From: Alphaproteobacteria bacterium
GTDB taxonomy: Bacteria; Pseudomonadota; Alphaproteobacteria; SP197
Length of the DNA stretch: 13,386 nucleotides
Reading direction: 5' to 3'
Assembly (NCBI GenBank): GCA_022822575.1
Contig: JAJEBJ010000314.1
Coordinates: 1-13,386, forward strand
Position 1 is the first letter of the stretch, and every line of letters starts with the position of its first letter. This document shows positions 5,997-12,761 of the stretch, piece after piece. The position numbers were made by a program, and so were the translations under genes. The notes under the pieces were generated by a model. That model had not been told where the DNA came from and did no database searches. It was given only the letters and a program-made list of their open reading frames with translations.

Positions 5997-8084
5997 ATGA
6001 CACCGAAAGAAGAACCATCGACGACACGCGATTCCCGCTACGACGTCCTCTTCGAACCGGTGGCGATCGGACCGGTCACGGCGAAGAACCGCTTCTACCA
6101 GGTGCCGCATGCGACGGGCACCGGCTGCGCCATGCCCAACACGCGCGCCGGAATTCGCGCGGCCAAGGCCGAGGGCGGCTGGGCAGTCGTGTGCACGGGC
6201 TACTGTTCAATCCATCCGACGTCAGACGATCGCCACTATCCGTTCTCGAGCCTGTGGAACACCGCCGACGTCAAGGCCCAGGCCATCATGGTCGATGCGG
6301 TGCACGCCCACGGCGCGCTGGCCGGCGTCGAACTGTGGCATGGTGGCGGCGTGGTCGCCAACAAGGTGACACGCGAGGCGCCGCTGTCTCCTTCCGGTAT
6401 CGGCGAGCCGGTCTGGATCACTCATCCGGTCCAGCCCCGAACGATGGACAGATCCGACATCGCCCAGCTTCTCTCGTGGCAGCGCGACGCCGCGGAGAGG
6501 GCGCGCTCGGCGGGATTCGACATCGTCTACGTCTATGCGGGCATGGGATACCTGCCGTTCCAGTTTCTGCTGTCACGCTACAACAAGCGGACCGACAGCT
6601 ATGGGGGTGCCTTCGAGAACCGTGCGCGCCTGCTGCGCGAGATGATCGAGATCACCCGGGAAGCCGTCGGTGACGACTGTGCGGTCGCCGTGCGGCTCAC
6701 CGCCGAGGAGAACATGGGCCCCCGGGGTTTCCGAGGCGAGGTCGAGGGCGAGGCGCTCCTGGACCTGATCGGCGACCTGCCCGACCTTTGGGATGTCAAG
6801 CTCGGCTTCACCGACGATGGCGTCACGTCACGCTTTGCCGAGGAGGCGTACCACGAACCCTTCGTTCGTTACGTCAAGTCGAAGACCGGCAAGCCGGTCG
6901 TCGGTGTCGGTCGCTTCACCTCACCCGACACCATGGTGCGCCAGGTTCGCGACGGCGTCCTCGACCTCATCGGCGCGGCGAGACCTTCCATCGCCGATCC
7001 ATTCCTGCCCAGGAAGATCGAGGAAGGCCGGATCGACGAGATTCGCGAGTGCATCGGCTGCAACGTCTGCGTGGCGACCTATGCCGAGGGCGTGCCGATC
7101 CGCTGCACCCAGAACCCGACCATGGGCGAGGAGTGGCGCCGCGGCTGGCATCCAGAAAGAATTCCGACCAAGGGGAGCGACGGCAGTGTCCTCGTGGTGG
7201 GTGCGGGACCGGCCGGCCTGGAATGCGCCCGCGCCCTTGGCCAGCGCGGCTATCGCGTGACGCTCGCCGAGGCGGGCAGGGACCTTGGTGGACGGGTCAG
7301 CCGGGAAAGCCGCCTGCCGGGTCTTGCCGCCTGGGGCCGTGTCAGCGCCTGGCGGCTCGGCCGGCTCGAGACCATGCGCCATGTCGAGATCTACCGCGAG
7401 AGCCGTCTTGCCGCCGACGATGTCATCGAGTTCGGCGCCACCAGGGTCGTGCTGGCCACCGGGGCGCGCTGGACAGCCGATCTGCCGGAAAGCCCCGACG
7501 GCGGCGAGACGGAGGTGTCGGTCGAGGTCATGACGCCCGATGACGTCATGGACGGCCACATGCCTTCGGGCGCCGCGCTCGTGCTCGATCTCGACCCCTA
7601 CTACATGGGCGGCGTGATAGCCGAGAAACTGGCGCGTGATGGCCACAAGGTCAGCCTCGTCACATCCGCTCCGGTCGTCTCGCCCTGGACAGCCTACACC
7701 GATGAGCAGCACATGATCATGGTGCGCCTGCTGGAGTGCGGAATCGACGTCGTGACGGCCCATCGTCTTGTCGCGATCGATGGCCGTGGCGCGGAACTCG
7801 CCTGCGTCTACGGCGGCACGTCGCGAAGACTGCCCTGCGATACCCTGATCGTTGTCGGCACGCGTACGCCGGTCGATGATCTCGCACGGGCGCTTGCCGA
7901 ACGCCCCGATGACATCGAGGCCGCCGGAATCACAGGAATCCGGCGTATCGGCGATCTCCACGCGCCAGGCGCGATCGTCCATGCCGTCGCTTCGGGACAC
8001 CGCTACGCCCGCGAACTCGACGTTAACGACGCCGTTGTGCGCGTCGAACCGGGTGGCGGCACGTACGCGACAGCAAGCAACTGA
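5997..8084 (+). CDS. Trimethylamine-dehydrogenase-like FMN/4Fe-4S/ADP-binding flavoprotein, lacking the covalent-FMN cysteine
   Basis: Cytoplasmic oxidoreductase of 695 residues, similar in size to trimethylamine dehydrogenase (TMADH, about 730). It has three parts: an old-yellow-enzyme barrel (about 15-345) with FEPVAIGPVTAKNRFYQVPH and YNKRTDSYGGAFENRARL; an iron-sulfur motif CX2CX2CX11C (Cys352, 355, 358, 370) in CIGCNVC; and an FAD/ADP-binding-like domain with VVGAGPAGLE (Gly402, 404, 407). The close match to TMADH around NRFYQVPH, VKAEGGW-type and RPSIADPFLP segments places it in the amine dehydrogenase branch rather than with dienoyl-CoA reductases. Compared with TMADH from memory, Tyr60, Tyr169 and Asp267 seem kept (Tyr69, Tyr180, Asp274). 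Cys30, which carries FMN, is Ala39, His172 is Met183, and Trp355 is Tyr362. The substrate is probably an N-alkyl amine or relative, but is not established. ATG 5997 is chosen because the next residues match the family; ATGs at 5940 and 5970 extend the frame without similarity. Only a weak GGGA precedes it. Confidence 0.88.
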   Translation: MTPKEEPSTTRDSRYDVLFEPVAIGPVTAKNRFYQVPHATGTGCAMPNTRAGIRAAKAEGGWAVVCTGYCSIHPTSDDRHYPFSSLWNTADVKAQAIMVDAVHAHGALAGVELWHGGGVVANKVTREAPLSPSGIGEPVWITHPVQPRTMDRSDIAQLLSWQRDAAERARSAGFDIVYVYAGMGYLPFQFLLSRYNKRTDSYGGAFENRARLLREMIEITREAVGDDCAVAVRLTAEENMGPRGFRGEVEGEALLDLIGDLPDLWDVKLGFTDDGVTSRFAEEAYHEPFVRYVKSKTGKPVVGVGRFTSPDTMVRQVRDGVLDLIGAARPSIADPFLPRKIEEGRIDEIRECIGCNVCVATYAEGVPIRCTQNPTMGEEWRRGWHPERIPTKGSDGSVLVVGAGPAGLECARALGQRGYRVTLAEAGRDLGGRVSRESRLPGLAAWGRVSAWRLGRLETMRHVEIYRESRLAADDVIEFGATRVVLATGARWTADLPESPDGGETEVSVEVMTPDDVMDGHMPSGAALVLDLDPYYMGGVIAEKLARDGHKVSLVTSAPVVSPWTAYTDEQHMIMVRLLECGIDVVTAHRLVAIDGRGAELACVYGGTSRRLPCDTLIVVGTRTPVDDLARALAERPDDIEAAGITGIRRIGDLHAPGAIVHAVASGHRYARELDVNDAVVRVEPGGGTYATASN

Positions 8085-8595
8085 GAAAACGGCAACGGAC
8101 AACCCTTAGTTCGCCTGCAGCCGCGCACGAAGGGCAGGGTTGGGAGCATCGCAGAGGCCGACGCGAAGACATTGGGGTTCGCCGAATGATCATCCGGGAG
8201 CGACACGTTATCCGGTGACGGAATCGTGACTGTTCAGGACAATTGATTCACAGGCACACGCCGGATGTCGGCGGTGTTCTGAACAATCGGCGCGGATGAG
8301 CCGGTGAAATCCGATGGCAGGATTAGGGAATCTCGTCCATACTCGGGTCTTCAACAAATGCTCGGGAAGCTCGGGTTGTCATTTCTGGTCGCAGGGTCTT
8401 TCTCCCGCGTCTGGCGGAAGGTTCGCCAGCATAACGTCCCGGCCGGATGCGACGACGATGCTCAACTGTTTCGCTACGCCCCCTTACCTTCCTTTCGCAG
8501 CACGCCAAGCGGCGCGGGGCCCGACTCGCGCGTTCCAGATCTTCTGCACGACATAACCGGCGCGGCGAACAAAGGAGAACGAACAGCCGGGTTCC
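8085..8595. other. Long intergenic region between flavoprotein and dioxygenase genes
   Basis: These 511 bp separate two plus-strand genes, so the dioxygenase probably has its own promoter. I see no credible gene: the short open frames (for example 8304-8603) have no ribosome site or recognisable domain. The region holds two related short palindromes (8231-8241 and 8275-8285, listed separately) and a hairpin CTGGCG (8411-8416) / CGCCAG (8424-8429). It also has a long-range pair CAACCCT (8100-8106) / AGGGTTG (8136-8142) just after the flavoprotein stop, without a T-run. An AAAGGAG at 8571-8577 lies 18 bp before the annotated dioxygenase ATG. Confidence 0.55.
8231..8285. promoter_or_regulatory. 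Pair of palindromic boxes, TGTTCAGGACA and TGTTCTGAACA
   Basis: The right box (8275-8285) is a perfect 5-1-5 palindrome, TGTTC-T-GAACA. The left box (8231-8241) is the same pattern with one mismatch (TGTTC-A-GGACA). They are 44 bp apart start to start, close to four helical turns, which would place two dimers on the same face of the DNA. They lie in a non-coding stretch upstream of the dioxygenase gene. This suggests a tandem operator for an unidentified regulator; the boxes differ from the palindrome at 5635. Confidence 0.35.
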
Positions 8596-9546
8596 ATGCC
8601 TGAAGCGTCCCGTCATCCCTCTCTCCCGGTCCTGTCCTATCCGTTGGCTTGCGACATGCAGGATGCCGTGCTGCATCCGCCTCAGGCCACTCCGGCGCAC
8701 TATGAACGGTTCCGGCTGACGACGATCTCCGGAGCACTGGGCGCGGAGATCGTCGACGTCAATCTTGCGAGCCTGTCGGACACGGCCTTTCACGAGATCG
8801 AGCGGGCTATCGCCGATCACCTGGTGCTGGCCTTTCGGGAGCAGACTCTCGAACCGGCAGACCAGATCACGTTTGCCCGCCGCTTCGGCACCGTCGAGCC
8901 ATGGCCCTATGCCAGGCCGATGGACGGCCACCCCGAACTCACCGAACTCGTCAGCGAGGCCGGCGACATCAACAACTTCGGCGGCTCCTGGCACACCGAT
9001 TCAAGTACCTTCGCGAAGCCACCAGCCTACACCCTGCTCTACTGCGTGACGGCGCCGCCGGTCGGTGGCGACACCAGCTTCGCCAACCAGTACCTGGCCT
9101 GGAGCACGCTTCCGTACGACGTGCGTGCGGCGCTGGACGGTCTTCGTCTGGAGCACTCCACGGCCAGAGGCTTCGGCGACCACTCGCGCTCCAAGGGCTC
9201 CGCGGCCGTCACATCCACGCCCGTCAGCGTGCCGCCGGAACACGAGGACCTCGTGAGCATTCACCCTGTCGCTCGCACTCATCCGGTCACGGGTGACAAG
9301 GCGCTCTACGTCAACTCCGGGTTTTCCTCGAACTTCGAAGGATGGACCGAGGCAGAGAGCCGTCCCTTGATGAATGCGCTCGCGGCCCACGGCAGCATTC
9401 CGGAATTCACCTGCCGTATCCGCTGGCAGCCAGGGACTCTCATTGTCTGGGACAACCGCTGCACTCTGCATTACGCCCACAACGACTATCGCGGCTACCC
9501 GCGGATCATGCGGCGCGCAGTGGTCGCCGGCGAACGACCGATCTGA
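8596..9546 (+). CDS. TauD/TfdA-family Fe(II)/2-oxoglutarate-dependent dioxygenase
   Basis: Soluble non-heme iron oxygenase of 316 residues that would couple 2-oxoglutarate decarboxylation to hydroxylation of a substrate. The iron facial triad is His133 and Asp135 in WHTDSS, and His292 in NRCTLHYAHNDY. Arg303, eleven residues after the distal histidine, matches the 2-oxoglutarate-binding Arg266 of Escherichia coli TauD, and Arg307 matches Arg270. Other family landmarks are GALGAEIVDVNL, LAFREQTL, RRFG, PPVGGDTSFANQYLAW, HPVARTHPVTGDKALYVN and WQPGTLIVWDNR. The WHTDSS pattern is closer to TfdA-like members. Taurine contacts seem absent (TauD His70 aligns with Trp103, Asn95 with Gly129), so taurine is unlikely as substrate. 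The start is uncertain: ATG 8596 lies 18 bp after AAAGGAG, and ATG 8656 is also possible since conservation begins near residue 38. Confidence 0.9.
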   Translation: MPEASRHPSLPVLSYPLACDMQDAVLHPPQATPAHYERFRLTTISGALGAEIVDVNLASLSDTAFHEIERAIADHLVLAFREQTLEPADQITFARRFGTVEPWPYARPMDGHPELTELVSEAGDINNFGGSWHTDSSTFAKPPAYTLLYCVTAPPVGGDTSFANQYLAWSTLPYDVRAALDGLRLEHSTARGFGDHSRSKGSAAVTSTPVSVPPEHEDLVSIHPVARTHPVTGDKALYVNSGFSSNFEGWTEAESRPLMNALAAHGSIPEFTCRIRWQPGTLIVWDNRCTLHYAHNDYRGYPRIMRRAVVAGERPI

Positions 9547-9791
9547 CCCGTTTCCCCTTCGCGTCGGTGCAACACCCGGACCATGTCGCGGAGGCGGCCG
9601 CACCTCACTCAATGGGCCCTTTCAATTCGTGCGCCTACCGGGGCGATTGAATTGAACCCATACCCACAGGCACCAGTCACGGCGCGACTGTAGCGAGGCC
9701 CTTGGTGCGCTTGATCCCTTCCGGGATCGGTGCGTTAATTGCCCTCAAGCAGCTTGATTGTGACAGGGAGTACAGAACTCGGGAGGTGACA
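9547..9791. promoter_or_regulatory. Intergenic region upstream of the second binding protein, with two inverted repeats
   Basis: These 245 bp contain a composite hairpin at 9621-9656. TTCAATTC and GAATTGAA form an 8-bp outer stem, and CGCC (9632-9635) and GGCG (9642-9645) form an inner stem. It sits 75 bp past the dioxygenase stop and lacks a T-run. Further on, a perfect repeat GATCCC-ttcc-GGGATC (9713-9728) lies in the spacer of a weak promoter-like pair, TTGATC (9711-9716) and TTAATT (9735-9740), 18 bp apart. A strong ribosome site GGAGGT (9782-9787) serves the next gene. The arrangement suggests independent, possibly repressible transcription of the binding-protein gene. Confidence 0.4.
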
Positions 9792-10886
9792 ATGTTACCA
9801 GATCGGAATTCCGGTTTGTTGGGGAGTGGTCCGGTTGACCGTCGTTCGTTGAACAAGGCGCTCGCAGCTTCGGGATTGTCGATGGCAGCCGTGCCGATGT
9901 TCGCAAGCCAGGTTCGCGCTTCCGATCTGGTGCTCTACGAGTGGGCTGGTTATGAACTGCCTGAGTTCCATCCCGAATACACCGCCGCCACAGGTGGCAG
10001 TCCGGAGTTCACCTTCTTCGCAGACGAAGAGGAAGCGCTGCAGAAGATTCGGGCAGGCTTCAGACCCGACCTCTCGCATCCCTGTGTTGGTTCGATAGGC
10101 CGATGGCGCGACGCCGGAGTCATCAAGCCGATCGATACTACCCGTATCGAGCGCTGGGATGAGATCATTCCCAGCCTGCTGGAGTTCGAGGGGCTTGTCG
10201 TTGACGGCGAAGCCTATTTCATGCCCTGGGAATTTGGCTACACGGCCGTCGCCTACAATCCGGCGCTCATCGATCCGGGGGGTCAGGGCTTCTCGTTGCT
10301 CATCGATCCGGCGTTCAAGGGCAGGGTCTCGTGCGGTTCGCAAATCGACGAAGCGGTCGCCGTGGGCGGGGTGATCGGTGGCTTCGCCGATCCCTTCGTG
10401 CCAACCGAGGATGAAATCGCGCGGCTGCCCGATATCTGGCGTCAGCTCGTTGCGAATGCCCGGTTCCTGTGGTCGACCATTTCCGAGTACGAGCAGGCCA
10501 TGGCGTCCGGCGAGGTCGCCGCTTCCTACATCTGGACACAGTCGATTCCGCCCCTGGCCGAACAGGGAGTGGAACTCAGGATCGTCGATCCGGTCCTGCC
10601 GTGGATGTGCGGCCTGGTTCTGAATTCCGACGGTGCGGGCGACGAGGACCTGGCCTACGCCTACATGAACGCAATGCTTGATCCACAGGCGGGCAAGGCA
10701 CTGGTCGAGCTCTATGGTTACGGGCATGCCAACCGCGACACCTACCCGCTGGTCAGCGACGAGATTCTCGCAGCCAACGGTCTCAGCGATCCGGTCTCCC
10801 TGTTGAGCAAGGGCATCTTCTTCAAGGCGATCCCCGAGCGCGACCGCCTGATCACCATGTGGGAGGAGGTCCAGGCCGGCATCTAG
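9792..10886 (+). CDS. PotD-like (spermidine/putrescine type) ABC solute-binding protein, Tat-exported
   Basis: Periplasmic receptor of 364 residues, normal for the polyamine-binding family. The N-terminus has a twin-arginine motif (DRRSLNKALAASG, Arg17-Arg18), a hydrophobic segment and a probable cleavage site near VRA|SD (residue 42/43). The mature protein begins with the family-like LVLYEWAGYELPEFHPEY strand. It then has the repeated domain features FADEEEALQKIRAGFRPDLSHPC, WRDAGVIKPIDTTRIERWDEI, YFMPWEFGYTAVAYNP and the closing region YAYMNAMLDPQAGKALVE. ATG 9792 follows a strong GGAGGT ribosome site by four bases, whereas the open frame extends to 9702 with no leader-like sequence. No permease or ATPase of this transporter type lies next to it; it is flanked by two dioxygenases, so partner subunits must be elsewhere. 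The ligand may be a polyamine-like or other cationic compound, which is inferred from family only. Confidence 0.88.
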   Translation: MLPDRNSGLLGSGPVDRRSLNKALAASGLSMAAVPMFASQVRASDLVLYEWAGYELPEFHPEYTAATGGSPEFTFFADEEEALQKIRAGFRPDLSHPCVGSIGRWRDAGVIKPIDTTRIERWDEIIPSLLEFEGLVVDGEAYFMPWEFGYTAVAYNPALIDPGGQGFSLLIDPAFKGRVSCGSQIDEAVAVGGVIGGFADPFVPTEDEIARLPDIWRQLVANARFLWSTISEYEQAMASGEVAASYIWTQSIPPLAEQGVELRIVDPVLPWMCGLVLNSDGAGDEDLAYAYMNAMLDPQAGKALVELYGYGHANRDTYPLVSDEILAANGLSDPVSLLSKGIFFKAIPERDRLITMWEEVQAGI

Positions 10887-10940
10887 CGGCGGTGCCGCCT
10901 GTGCGTTGTTGGGTTGATCCCGGTCCACGGAATGTCAAGC

Positions 10941-11792
10941 ATGGAACTCCCACGTCTGTCGGCGAGCGCCGGCAAGAATGCAATTCTCGAGAGGCTGGTC
11001 GAGTCCGGCGCGGTCGTGGTCGAGGACATCTTCGATCGCTGCATGCTGAAGCGTTGCTGGGATGAACTCGCCGACAAACGGGCCATGCACGGGCCGGGAC
11101 CGACCATCCCAGGTGAGGAAAACGAGGTCTTCTGGGGCCGCAACACGATCCGTTTCGCGAGCCTTGCCCAGCACAGTGACGCCTTCATCGAGATCATGCT
11201 GGACCCGCTCGTCAAGGACGTTGCCGATTCCTTCCTGGAAGAGGTCGGCAGCGACTACTGGATGAACACGGCACAGTTCATCGGCATCGGTCCGGGTGAG
11301 CCCGCCCAGGAGCTTCACCGTGACAATGACCTTTGGCAACGCGTCTACGAGTGGGCCTGGCCCAAGATGCCGGAGTTGAGTTTCAACACGCTCTTTCCGT
11401 TTCACTCCTTCACCGACCAGATGGGCGCCACGCGAGTCGTTCCCGGCAGCCATCGCTGGAACGAAAAGGAACGACGGCCCGATCCTGCCGAAACGGTGCC
11501 GGCAGAAATGGAAGCCGGCTCCGTCCTCTTCTATTCCGGCTACACGTTCCATGGTGGCGGTCACAACAGGACGAAGGACCGGTGGCGCTATGCCGTGCAG
11601 ATGAGTTTCAACGCCGGCTGGCTCACGCCTGAGGAGGCGCATCCTCTGGCCGTTACAAGAGAACGCGCACTCAGCCTTCCCCGTCGAGCCCAGCGCTTGC
11701 TCGGCTGGCGCAGCTATCTGCCGGGAGGCGATGGCGGCTATGACCGCCTCTGGGTCAAGGACTATGAGGATATCCTGGCTGGCGAAGCCTGA
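10941..11792 (+). CDS. Phytanoyl-CoA dioxygenase (PhyH) family Fe(II)/2-oxoglutarate oxygenase
   Basis: Soluble non-heme iron oxygenase of about 283 residues, typical for PhyH-like proteins. The iron ligands are His126 and Asp128 in QELHRDNDLW and distal His204 in YSGYTFHGGGHNRTKDRWR. Arg214 or Arg216 is the likely 2-oxoglutarate anchor. Additional family marks are ESGAVVVEDIFD near the N-terminus, and GATRVVPGSHRWNE and MEAGSVLFYSG before the distal histidine. The family is broad (EctD ectoine hydroxylase, phytanoyl-CoA hydroxylase, many natural-product enzymes), so the substrate cannot be named. The start is uncertain: ATG 10941 has CGGA about nine bases upstream, ATG 10932 is equally in frame, and a TTG at 10914 extends further. 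It lies 54 bp after the PotD-like gene and is probably in the same transcript, followed by the SDR gene after 80 bp. Confidence 0.88.
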   Translation: MELPRLSASAGKNAILERLVESGAVVVEDIFDRCMLKRCWDELADKRAMHGPGPTIPGEENEVFWGRNTIRFASLAQHSDAFIEIMLDPLVKDVADSFLEEVGSDYWMNTAQFIGIGPGEPAQELHRDNDLWQRVYEWAWPKMPELSFNTLFPFHSFTDQMGATRVVPGSHRWNEKERRPDPAETVPAEMEAGSVLFYSGYTFHGGGHNRTKDRWRYAVQMSFNAGWLTPEEAHPLAVTRERALSLPRRAQRLLGWRSYLPGGDGGYDRLWVKDYEDILAGEA

Positions 11793-11872
11793 TGGCACGC
11801 TTTTCCTCGTGTGTGTCGTTTGCATCTTGTCAGCAATGAGGTTTACGGCGCAGGTCATGAGGAGCACCACTC

Positions 11873-12637
11873 ATGCAGATTGACTTCACCGACAGGCGCG
11901 TCCTGGTGACGGGCGGTTCGCGTGGAATCGGACGTGCCATCGTGGAGATGTTTCTGGAGTCCGGCGCACGGATCGCGCTCAACGCAAGCACGGACGAGAG
12001 CACCGCCAGGGCCGTCGCCGAGATCGGCGCCGGAGACCGTGTGGTCGCGGCACCGGGTTCGGTTGCCCGTGTTGCCGATTGCAGTCGAATCGTGGAAACG
12101 GCAGTCGCGGGTCTCGACGGACTTGACGTGCTCATCAACAACGCCGGCTGGGGTGACGTTACGGAGCTCGGCACGACGACGGAGGAGAGCTGGAACCGAA
12201 CCCTCGATACCAACCTCAAGGCCGTCTACTTCATGACCCAGTTCGCCGCTCCCCATCTCAAGGCAGCGAAGGGCTCGATCGTGAATTTCTCGTCGGTCTT
12301 CGGTCTGGTTGGTTCGCCGGGATCTTCGGTCTACGGCGCAGCCAAGGCCGGAGTCATCAACCTCACCAAGACTCACGCGCTGGAACTCGCACCCGACGTC
12401 CGCGTCAACGCCGTCTGTCCCGGCGGTGTCGACACCGACATGCTGCGCGAGATGGCCCTTACACTCGCCGATTCAGTCGAGGAGGGTTATGCGATCCTCA
12501 AGGAAGACGCGACGGCACTGAAGCGGATCGCGGACCCGCGCGAGCTCGCCGGGCCGGTACTCTACCTGTGCTCGGACCTTGCGCGTTTCGTCACCGGCTC
12601 CGTCCAAGTTGTCGATGGCGGAGAGACGATCGACTGA
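11873..12637 (+). CDS. Short-chain dehydrogenase/reductase (SDR), classical type
   Basis: NAD(P)-dependent oxidoreductase of 254 residues. The nucleotide-binding motif TGGSRGIG is at residues 13-20, NNAG at 89-92, and the catalytic tetrad is Asn114, Ser141, Tyr154 and Lys158 (YGAAK). VNAVCPGGVDTDM follows the active site, and the C-terminus ends LYLCSDLARFVTGSVQVVDGGETID, as in FabG-like classical SDRs. Cofactor preference is unclear: the residues after the second strand (LNAS) show neither the clear Asp of NAD enzymes nor the Arg pair of many NADP enzymes. ATG 11873 is preceded by AGGAG with eight bases of spacing. Being downstream of two hydroxylating dioxygenases, it may oxidise an alcohol formed by one of them; this is inference. 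Confidence 0.92.
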   Translation: MQIDFTDRRVLVTGGSRGIGRAIVEMFLESGARIALNASTDESTARAVAEIGAGDRVVAAPGSVARVADCSRIVETAVAGLDGLDVLINNAGWGDVTELGTTTEESWNRTLDTNLKAVYFMTQFAAPHLKAAKGSIVNFSSVFGLVGSPGSSVYGAAKAGVINLTKTHALELAPDVRVNAVCPGGVDTDMLREMALTLADSVEEGYAILKEDATALKRIADPRELAGPVLYLCSDLARFVTGSVQVVDGGETID

Positions 12638-12651
12638 TCGCGATCACATCG

Positions 12652-12668
12652 TGTTCCGGGACGGAACA
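12652..12668. terminator. Hairpin between convergent genes, possible terminator without T-run
   Basis: Perfect 7-bp stem TGTTCCG / CGGAACA with a 3-nt loop (12659-12661), starting 15 bp after the SDR stop codon. The intergenic space to the convergent gene is 124 bp (12638-12761). No T-run follows on either strand, so termination strength is doubtful and it may simply protect the 3' end. Nothing else was seen in the gap. Confidence 0.4.
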
Positions 12669-12761
12669 TCATGGTCGAACGAAGCGTATCGAATTCGCAT
12701 CCGGTGACACTCTGACTTCGATCGTCGATTGAGCCCGTCGAAACTGCGTGAACGCCGCCGG

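Noticed and set aside
6921..8102. Minus-strand open frame of about 390 codons opposite the flavoprotein
   Set aside because: Antisense shadow of the TMADH-like gene, with low-complexity composition and no family signature.
8342..8375. Three CTCGGG hexamers in 34 bp
   Set aside because: Irregular spacing (19 and 9 bp) and short length; not distinguishable from chance in GC-rich sequence.
8304..8603. Small plus-strand open frames in the gap before the dioxygenase
   Set aside because: No ribosome site, no domain and mixed composition; two overlapping frames are open equally, as expected by chance.
8596..9546. Naming the dioxygenase tauD
   Set aside because: Substrate-contact residues for taurine appear replaced and there is no taurine transporter nearby; only the family can be supported.
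9795..11870. Two long minus-strand open frames opposite the PotD-like and PhyH-like genes
   Set aside because: Both mirror strongly supported plus-strand proteins and show only antisense-type composition.
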